Source: an uncultured Collinsella sp. (lineage in GTDB: Bacteria > Actinomycetota > Coriobacteriia > Coriobacteriales > Coriobacteriaceae). From it: DNA of 6,357 bases. The number at the start of each line of letters is the position of its first letter. Positions within the stretch are counted from its first letter, which is position 1. Of the stretch, positions 1-3,577 are shown piece by piece. The notes below the pieces were generated by a model that worked only from the letters and a program-made list of their open reading frames with translations, was not told the DNA's origin and searched no databases. The position numbers and the translations under genes were made by a program. The stretch spans positions 1-6,357 of the forward strand of contig UQIG01000052.1 in NCBI GenBank assembly GCA_900541135.1, in the 5' to 3' direction.

Positions 1-76
1 TGGAGCGGACAACGGGGCTCGAACCCGCGACCCCAACCTTGGCAAGGTTGTGCTCTACCAACTGAGCCATGTCCGC
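1..76 (-). tRNA. tRNA-Gly(GCC), third gene of cassette A
   Basis: Read on the minus strand, this is a complete 76-nt cloverleaf. The acceptor stem is GCGGACA/TGTCCGC, the anticodon stem CAACC/GGTTG encloses loop TTGCCAA with anticodon GCC, and the T-arm is GCGGG TTCGAGC CCCGT. The discriminator is U, as expected for bacterial tRNA-Gly, and CCA is encoded. It decodes GGC and GGU. It is identical to the genes at 227-302, 2347-2422 and 2573-2648. It is the promoter-distal member of the cassette, behind two internal hairpins. Confidence 0.98.
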
Positions 77-82
77 ATATGT

Positions 83-109
83 AAAACAAAACGGGCGCCG
101 GAGCGCCCG
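83..109 (-). terminator. Terminator-like hairpin between tRNA-Cys and tRNA-Gly (cassette A)
   Basis: On the minus strand a 7-bp GC stem, CGGGCGC/GCGCCCG, with loop TCCG is followed by TTTTGTTTT. This is intrinsic-terminator geometry within a 42-nt spacer, just before the last tRNA-Gly. It may terminate part of the transcripts or mark a processing site. No convincing promoter fits between it and the downstream tRNA. Confidence 0.6.
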
Positions 110-118
110 GATGTTGCC

Positions 119-192
119 TGGAGGCGAAGCCCGGATTCGAACCGGGGGTAAAGGCTTTGCAGGCCTCTGCCTTACCACTTGGCCACTTCGCC
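119..192 (-). tRNA. tRNA-Cys(GCA), second gene of cassette A
   Basis: This is a 74-nt cloverleaf on the minus strand. The acceptor stem is GGCGAAG/CTTCGCC, the anticodon loop is CTGCAAA with anticodon GCA, and the T-arm is CCCGG TTCGAAT CCGGG. It has a U discriminator and encoded CCA. It decodes UGC and UGU. It sits 34 nt downstream of a tRNA-Gly and 42 nt upstream of another. An identical copy is at 2465-2538. Confidence 0.98.
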
Positions 193-193
193 G

Positions 194-216
194 AAAAAGG
201 ACCGCCTAAACGGTCC
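194..216 (-). terminator. Terminator-like hairpin between tRNA-Gly and tRNA-Cys (cassette A)
   Basis: On the minus strand the stem GGACCG/CGGTCC with loop TTTAGG is followed directly by TTTTT, which abuts the 5' end of tRNA-Cys. It looks like a modest intrinsic terminator. Because tRNA-Cys has no promoter of its own in the 34-nt spacer, the hairpin must be leaky or serve in processing if tRNA-Cys is made. Confidence 0.6.
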
Positions 217-226
217 GGAAATGCAA

Positions 227-302
227 TGGAGCGGACAACGGGGCTCGAACCCGCGACCCCAACCTTGGCAAGGTTGTGCTCTACCAACTGAGCCATGTCC
301 GC
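227..302 (-). tRNA. tRNA-Gly(GCC), first gene of cassette A
   Basis: This 76-nt tRNA has anticodon GCC and encoded CCA and is identical to the other three Gly genes of the window. It is the promoter-proximal member of cassette A. The -10 box at 315-320 would put the transcription start about 6 nt before its 5' end, so the primary transcript has almost no leader. Confidence 0.98.
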
Positions 303-314
303 TTACGAGGATTA

Positions 315-343
315 ATCTTACGTGATGCCCGCATCCTATGCAA
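315..343 (-). promoter_or_regulatory. Promoter of tRNA cassette A
   Basis: On the minus strand, -35 TTGCAT (338-343) and -10 TAAGAT (315-320) are separated by exactly 17 bp. The position matches the expected start for tRNA-Gly at 302. The sequence around the -10 box aligns with the cassette B promoter but differs at several bases, unlike the identical tRNA part. Confidence 0.82.
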
Positions 344-345
344 GA

Positions 346-361
346 ACTTTTTTTGAAAAGT
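346..361 (-). promoter_or_regulatory. A/T palindrome upstream of the -35 box (cassette A)
   Basis: On the minus strand this reads ACTTTTCAAAAAAAGT, ending 2 bp upstream of the -35 hexamer. Near-identical elements stand at the same spacing before the promoters of cassette B and tRNA-Leu. The location, roughly -40 to -55, fits an UP element bound by the RNA polymerase alpha subunit, or a regulator site. The function is inference. Confidence 0.65.
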
Positions 362-434
362 TTTGCGACGCTCTCGCGAGGGCATCAGTCGTCACGAAAG
401 GCGCGAACAAACGCAGGCTCGCAGCGAGATGCCC
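362..434. other. Spacer downstream of the alpha-glucosidase, no clear terminator
   Basis: This is the non-coding stretch between the glucosidase stop codon and the upstream palindrome of promoter A. I found no GC stem followed by a T-run, so glucosidase transcripts may run into tRNA cassette A unless Rho acts here. Confidence 0.5.
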
Positions 435-2168
435 CTACATCTCACCGAGCATGATCCAGGCAGAGCTGTCCTGTGCGAGCCTGCCGTCTGCAAGCGGTGA
501 TGAGGTGAGCAGGACCCTGCCCGCCGGCAGCTCCACGGGTGCTGCACCGAAGTTCGTCACACACGCCCAGCCGTTATCGCGGCGATAGGCGATGACGCCG
601 CCCTCAGCGCCCTCGGCACCATCCGCAAGACCGGTGCGCCCGTCAAGATCGAGCCATGCAAGATCGTTGGCGCACCCGCGCAGCTTGCGCCGCAGCCAGA
701 GGGCGTCACGATAGAGCGCAAGCATCGATGTCGGGTCCACTTCTTCCCTATCGGCAGCATAATCGGAAAACCATGCAGGCTGCGGCAGATGGGGCGCCGC
801 ATCGGCGTCTGCCGGCGAAAACCCAAACGATCCGCCATGCGCGGGATCGTCCGCCGCCACCCACGGCAGGGGCACACGACAGCCGTCGCGCCCCTTCTCA
901 CGCTTCGGTCCGTGCGTATTGGTCGCAGTAGGGTCTTCGAGTGCAGCCCACGGGATATCAGCCACCTCAAAAAGGCCGAGCTCCTCACCCTGATACACGT
1001 ATGCCGAGCCCGGAAGCGCCAGCTCAAGCAAAAGGGCCGCCCGCGCGCGGCGCTCGCCGAGTTCACGGTCCTCGTCATAAGACGACCCGTCGCGTAAGAG
1101 CCAGTCGAGCGCAATCTGGTGGTAGCGCGTCGCCTTGATTTGCGGCAGGGCATAGCGTGTCGCCACGCGCGGCACGTCGTGGTTGGAGAGTACCCAGGTC
1201 GAGGCGGAATCGGATTCGACGGCTGCCTTCAAGCCCTTCTCGATTGCAGTGTGCATGTCATCATAGGTCCAAGTGGCCTTGGCAAACTCAAAGTTGAATG
1301 TCTGGCCAAGCTCGCTGGGACGCGCGTAGAGATACTGGCGCTCGGGCAGCACCCACGCCTCGGCAACGGCACTGCGCGGCGGATTATAGCGGTCGAACAC
1401 GCGGCGCCACTCGCGATAGATCTCGTGGACCTCATTGCGGTCCCACAGCGGATGGGTGCCGTCGTCAACCATGTCATCGCCCTCGGCGAGATGCCACCGG
1501 TCGAGGTCATCGCGGTCGAGATCCTTGGCGAGACCCTGCGCCACATCAATGCGAAAGCCGTCGACGCCTCGATCGCTCCAAAACGCCAGGACGTCGCAAA
1601 AGAGCGCGTGAACCTCAGGGCATGACCAGTCAAAGTCCGGCTGCTCGGGCGTAAACATGTGCAGATACCACTGACCGTCCGCAACACGCGTCCAGGCGGG
1701 GCCGCCAAAGTTGGCATTCCAATTGGTGGGAGGCAGCTCGCCATGCTCGCCGCAACCATCGCGGAAGATATAACGGGCGCGCTCGGGAGAACCGGGGCCG
1801 GCGGCAAGAGCGGCTTTGAACCAGAGGTGCTGGTTGGATGAATGGTTGGGCACGATGTCGACGATGACCTTGATGCCGCGCGCGTGAGCCGCAGCGATCA
1901 TGTCGTCGAAGTCGTCAAGCGAGCCGAGACGTGGGTCGACATCGCAGTAGTCCGCCACATCATAGCCACCATCGACAAGAGGCGATGGGTAAAACGGGCT
2001 CAGCCAGATGGCCTCGATACCCAGCCGCTCAAGATAGTCCATCTTCTGGGTAATGCCCGCGATATCGCCCAGACCCGAACCAGTCGAATCCTTAAACGAG
2101 CGCGGGTAGATCTGATAGATCGCAGCGTCGGACATCCATGAGCGCAAAGAGGACTTTTCTGTAGCCAT
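435..2168 (-). CDS. Alpha-glucosidase / oligo-1,6-glucosidase, GH13 family
   Basis: This 577-residue cytoplasmic enzyme should release glucose from the non-reducing ends of malto- or isomalto-oligosaccharides. No signal peptide is visible. The start is typical of the family (AIYQIYPRSFKDSTGSGLGD, residues 16-35). The GH13 conserved regions are intact: DIVPNH at 104-109, GFRIDVA at 204-210 with nucleophile D208, AVAEAW at 267-272 with acid/base E270, and SNHD at 328-331 with D331. QPDFDW at 176-181 matches the extra region V of oligo-1,6-glucosidase relatives. The length is normal and the C-terminal beta domain is complete. Val209 follows the nucleophile; this position is linked to alpha-1,6 preference in related yeast and bacillary enzymes, so the linkage specificity is open. 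The ATG start at 2166-2168 is supported by AAGGGAG (2178-2184), 9 nt upstream. The gene stands alone between two identical tRNA cassettes, with no sugar transporter or regulator beside it. Confidence 0.94.
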   Translation of the reverse strand: MATEKSSLRSWMSDAAIYQIYPRSFKDSTGSGLGDIAGITQKMDYLERLGIEAIWLSPFYPSPLVDGGYDVADYCDVDPRLGSLDDFDDMIAAAHARGIKVIVDIVPNHSSNQHLWFKAALAAGPGSPERARYIFRDGCGEHGELPPTNWNANFGGPAWTRVADGQWYLHMFTPEQPDFDWSCPEVHALFCDVLAFWSDRGVDGFRIDVAQGLAKDLDRDDLDRWHLAEGDDMVDDGTHPLWDRNEVHEIYREWRRVFDRYNPPRSAVAEAWVLPERQYLYARPSELGQTFNFEFAKATWTYDDMHTAIEKGLKAAVESDSASTWVLSNHDVPRVATRYALPQIKATRYHQIALDWLLRDGSSYDEDRELGERRARAALLLELALPGSAYVYQGEELGLFEVADIPWAALEDPTATNTHGPKREKGRDGCRVPLPWVAADDPAHGGSFGFSPADADAAPHLPQPAWFSDYAADREEVDPTSMLALYRDALWLRRKLRGCANDLAWLDLDGRTGLADGAEGAEGGVIAYRRDNGWACVTNFGAAPVELPAGRVLLTSSPLADGRLAQDSSAWIMLGEM

Positions 2169-2177
2169 GTGATGAGT

Positions 2178-2184
2178 CTCCCTT
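2178..2184 (-). promoter_or_regulatory. Ribosome binding site of the alpha-glucosidase
   Basis: AAGGGAG on the minus strand lies 9 nt before the ATG at 2168 and supports that start codon. Confidence 0.7.
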
Positions 2185-2211
2185 GCAACGAGGTTTTGCT
2201 AGATGCCCACG

Positions 2212-2242
2212 ATGATACGCCCAAAGCGGACATTCGCGGCAA
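2212..2242 (-). promoter_or_regulatory. Weak candidate promoter of the alpha-glucosidase
   Basis: On the minus strand, TTGCCG (2237-2242) and TATCAT (2212-2217) are separated by 19 bp, longer than the usual 17. It is the best pair I could find in the 178-nt gap between the tRNA cassette B end and the start codon. Expression by read-through from cassette B is an alternative, although a strong terminator stands in the way. Confidence 0.3.
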
Positions 2243-2307
2243 ACAACGCCACAGCCACGCCCCAAAACGCTCGCTCCCTCTCGGGTTCGAGCCCATGCAA
2301 TGGATAC

Positions 2308-2338
2308 AAAAAAGCCCGGCTACCGTAGTAGCCGGGCT
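2308..2338 (-). terminator. Intrinsic terminator of tRNA cassette B
   Basis: On the minus strand a perfect 11-bp stem, AGCCCGGCTAC/GTAGCCGGGCT, with loop TACG is followed by TTTTT, 8 nt after the CCA end of the last tRNA-Gly. It is much stronger than the hairpins between the tRNAs. Confidence 0.92.
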
Positions 2339-2346
2339 GTTGCGTT

Positions 2347-2422
2347 TGGAGCGGACAACGGGGCTCGAACCCGCGACCCCAACCTTGGCAAGGTTGTGCT
2401 CTACCAACTGAGCCATGTCCGC
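2347..2422 (-). tRNA. tRNA-Gly(GCC), third gene of cassette B
   Basis: This 76-nt tRNA has the GCC anticodon in loop TTGCCAA, a U discriminator and encoded CCA. It is identical to the gene at 1-76. It is the last gene of cassette B, followed by the strong terminator at 2308-2338. Confidence 0.98.
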
Positions 2423-2428
2423 ATATGT

Positions 2429-2455
2429 AAAACAAAACGGGCGCCGGAGCGCCCG
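2429..2455 (-). terminator. Terminator-like hairpin between tRNA-Cys and tRNA-Gly (cassette B)
   Basis: Identical to the 83-109 element: stem CGGGCGC/GCGCCCG followed by TTTTGTTTT on the minus strand, inside the 42-nt spacer. Confidence 0.6.
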
Positions 2456-2464
2456 GATGTTGCC

Positions 2465-2538
2465 TGGAGGCGAAGCCCGGATTCGAACCGGGGGTAAAGG
2501 CTTTGCAGGCCTCTGCCTTACCACTTGGCCACTTCGCC
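2465..2538 (-). tRNA. tRNA-Cys(GCA), second gene of cassette B
   Basis: This 74-nt tRNA has anticodon GCA in loop CTGCAAA and encoded CCA. It is identical to the gene at 119-192 and is flanked on both sides by terminator-like hairpins. Confidence 0.98.
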
Positions 2539-2539
2539 G

Positions 2540-2562
2540 AAAAAGGACCGCCTAAACGGTCC
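2540..2562 (-). terminator. Terminator-like hairpin between tRNA-Gly and tRNA-Cys (cassette B)
   Basis: Identical to the 194-216 element: stem GGACCG/CGGTCC followed by TTTTT on the minus strand, abutting the tRNA-Cys 5' end. Confidence 0.6.
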
Positions 2563-2572
2563 GGAAATGCAA

Positions 2573-2648
2573 TGGAGCGGACAACGGGGCTCGAACCCGC
2601 GACCCCAACCTTGGCAAGGTTGTGCTCTACCAACTGAGCCATGTCCGC
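2573..2648 (-). tRNA. tRNA-Gly(GCC), first gene of cassette B
   Basis: This is the promoter-proximal tRNA-Gly of cassette B, 76 nt with encoded CCA and identical to the three other Gly genes. The -10 box at 2661-2666 implies a leader of about 6 nt. Confidence 0.98.
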
Positions 2649-2660
2649 TTGCGGGTTATT

Positions 2661-2689
2661 AATTTACGCGAGTTGTCCAAAAGACGCAA
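2661..2689 (-). promoter_or_regulatory. Promoter of tRNA cassette B
   Basis: On the minus strand, -35 TTGCGT (2684-2689) and -10 TAAATT (2661-2666) are separated by 17 bp. Spacing to the tRNA 5' end is the same as in cassette A, but both boxes and the spacer differ in sequence. Confidence 0.8.
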
Positions 2690-2691
2690 GT

Positions 2692-2709
2692 ACTTTTTTC
2701 AAAAAACTT
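2692..2709 (-). promoter_or_regulatory. A/T palindrome upstream of the -35 box (cassette B)
   Basis: On the minus strand this contains AGTTTTTTGAAAAAAGT, ending 2 bp upstream of the -35 hexamer. It has the same shape and position as the elements at 346-361 and 6162-6178. It is a candidate UP element or operator. Confidence 0.65.
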
Positions 2710-2728
2710 GTCTGCCGCATGTTCTTAG

Positions 2729-2756
2729 TAGCCAAACGCGTTAAAGCGATTGGCTA
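2729..2756 (-). terminator. Hairpin overlapping the stop codon of the STAS-kinase gene
   Basis: The stop codon TAG begins an inverted repeat, TAGCCAA/TTGGCTA, with an inner stem CGC/GCG and loop TTTAAC. One T-T mismatch separates the two stems. No T-run follows, so it is not a canonical intrinsic terminator. It may protect the mRNA 3' end, pause polymerase, or act as a weak terminator. Confidence 0.4.
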
Positions 2757-3536
2757 GGCACACGATTCCAGCGCTCCGCTAAACAGCTTCACCATCTGCA
2801 CGCGCGTGCCGGCGCCGTCCGTACGACGAGCAACCTCCACGTTATCGACGAGCATACGCATAAGCTTGATACCACGGCCGCGTTCCTCGGATGCGACCGG
2901 CTCGCTCGTTTTATCGATAGAATAGCCGGCACCTCGATCAAGCACCTCAACCACAACGCGATCGCCATAGGCCTGAACCGTCAGGACGCACCCGATACCG
3001 CCCGCATGGTCATAGGCATTACCCAGCGCCTCCCCCGACGCCAATGCGACATCGTAGCGCTCGTCACGGCGCAACGGAAGCGATTCAAGGAGTTCAGCGA
3101 TGCGATGTCGGTAGTATGGAAGATTCTCGATACCCTGACGGACCTCGACACTCTTACTCCAGCGAGGCAGCTCCCCCACCGGAATGGCGGGAATAGACTC
3201 CCGTGCCGGCCCCGCGACATGAAGGATATCGACAAGACGAGCAATCTCCAAAAAGCGAACAACTTCACCTGATGCATTGACGAGCGAAAGCAGGCCTTCT
3301 CGCCTCATGAGCTCACGAGCGCGCGTAAGCAGGAATGCCAAGCCCGTCGAATCGATAAAGCTAACAGCCTGACAGTTGATGACGACACGACGCACGCCGC
3401 GGCCAATCAAAGCATCCAGCCGCCGACGCAGCGCAGGCACCGTGGCGATGTCGATATCGCCCGGTGGCGTCAAAACCGCTATGTCATTCCACTCATTCAT
3501 ACGACCATGGTTCCCAAAAAAGCCCACTCGATGCAT
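2754..3536 (-). CDS. STAS / RsbW-type kinase fusion protein (anti-sigma partner-switching)
   Basis: From the ATG at 3534-3536 this encodes 260 residues. Residues about 18-108 form a STAS domain with FIDSTGLAFL; Ser63 aligns with the phosphorylated serine of RsbV (DSTG). Residues about 140-255 form a GHKL ATPase like RsbW/SpoIIAB. The N-box is E169-x3-N173-x3-H177, the G1 box is DRGAG at 200-204, the G2 box is RGRG at 219-222, and GAGT is at 241-244. Antagonist and kinase are usually separate proteins; here they are one chain, so the serine could be phosphorylated in cis. The gene lies 41 nt downstream of a PP2C phosphatase that could reverse this, with no terminator between, so an operon is likely. 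GGGGA 5 nt upstream favours this ATG. A TTG at 3546-3548 and an ATG at 3498-3500 are alternatives. The sigma factor or other output partner is not in the window. Confidence 0.88.
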   Translation of the reverse strand: MHRVGFFGNHGRMNEWNDIAVLTPPGDIDIATVPALRRRLDALIGRGVRRVVINCQAVSFIDSTGLAFLLTRARELMRREGLLSLVNASGEVVRFLEIARLVDILHVAGPARESIPAIPVGELPRWSKSVEVRQGIENLPYYRHRIAELLESLPLRRDERYDVALASGEALGNAYDHAGGIGCVLTVQAYGDRVVVEVLDRGAGYSIDKTSEPVASEERGRGIKLMRMLVDNVEVARRTDGAGTRVQMVKLFSGALESCA

Positions 3537-3577
3537 TCGTTTCCCCAACCGTGCGGATTCAGCCCGCCCAGCGTCGT

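Larger units (their letters stand above)
1..304 (-). repeat. 304-bp direct repeat, copy A: tRNA Gly-Cys-Gly cassette
   Basis: This stretch matches 2347-2650 base for base. It holds tRNA-Gly, a hairpin spacer, tRNA-Cys, a second hairpin spacer, tRNA-Gly, and two further bases. Identity stops two bases upstream of the first tRNA's 5' end, where the two promoter regions diverge but remain alignable. Spacers as well as tRNAs are identical, which points to recent duplication or ongoing gene conversion. The window starts exactly at the repeat's left edge, so any homology further left, including a terminator for this copy, cannot be seen. Confidence 0.97.
2347..2650 (-). repeat. 304-bp direct repeat, copy B: tRNA Gly-Cys-Gly cassette
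   Basis: This is the second perfect copy of the 1-304 cassette, in the same orientation and 2346 bp away. The alpha-glucosidase gene lies between the two copies. Copy B has a visible intrinsic terminator at 2308-2338 just past its last tRNA and its own promoter at 2661-2689. RecA-dependent recombination between the copies would delete or amplify the glucosidase plus one tRNA triplet; this is inference from the repeat geometry. Confidence 0.97.

Noticed and set aside
77..91. TACATA-like -10 box just before the last tRNA-Gly of each cassette
   Set aside because: It sits only a few bases before the tRNA 5' end and the terminator-like stem occupies the place where a -35 box would be needed.
362..434. 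Intrinsic terminator after the glucosidase stop codon
   Set aside because: Small GC-rich palindromes such as CTCGCGAG are present but none is followed by a T-run in the direction of transcription.
1119..1625. Plus-strand open frame opposite the alpha-glucosidase
   Set aside because: It is antisense to conserved GH13 catalytic regions and has no recognisable domain; a codon-bias shadow.
2169..2307. Riboswitch or LacI-type operator in the glucosidase leader
   Set aside because: Only short weak inverted matches such as GCAA/TTGC around 2184-2200 were seen; nothing strong enough to call an operator or aptamer.
2199..2642. Minus-strand open frame running through cassette B
   Set aside because: It overlaps three tRNA genes and two hairpins; it is translated tRNA sequence, not a protein gene.
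1..2650. Tandem similar units as a CRISPR array or mobile-element terminal repeats
   Set aside because: The repeats are tRNA genes with cloverleaf folds. There are no short regularly spaced repeats and no transposase or integrase gene.
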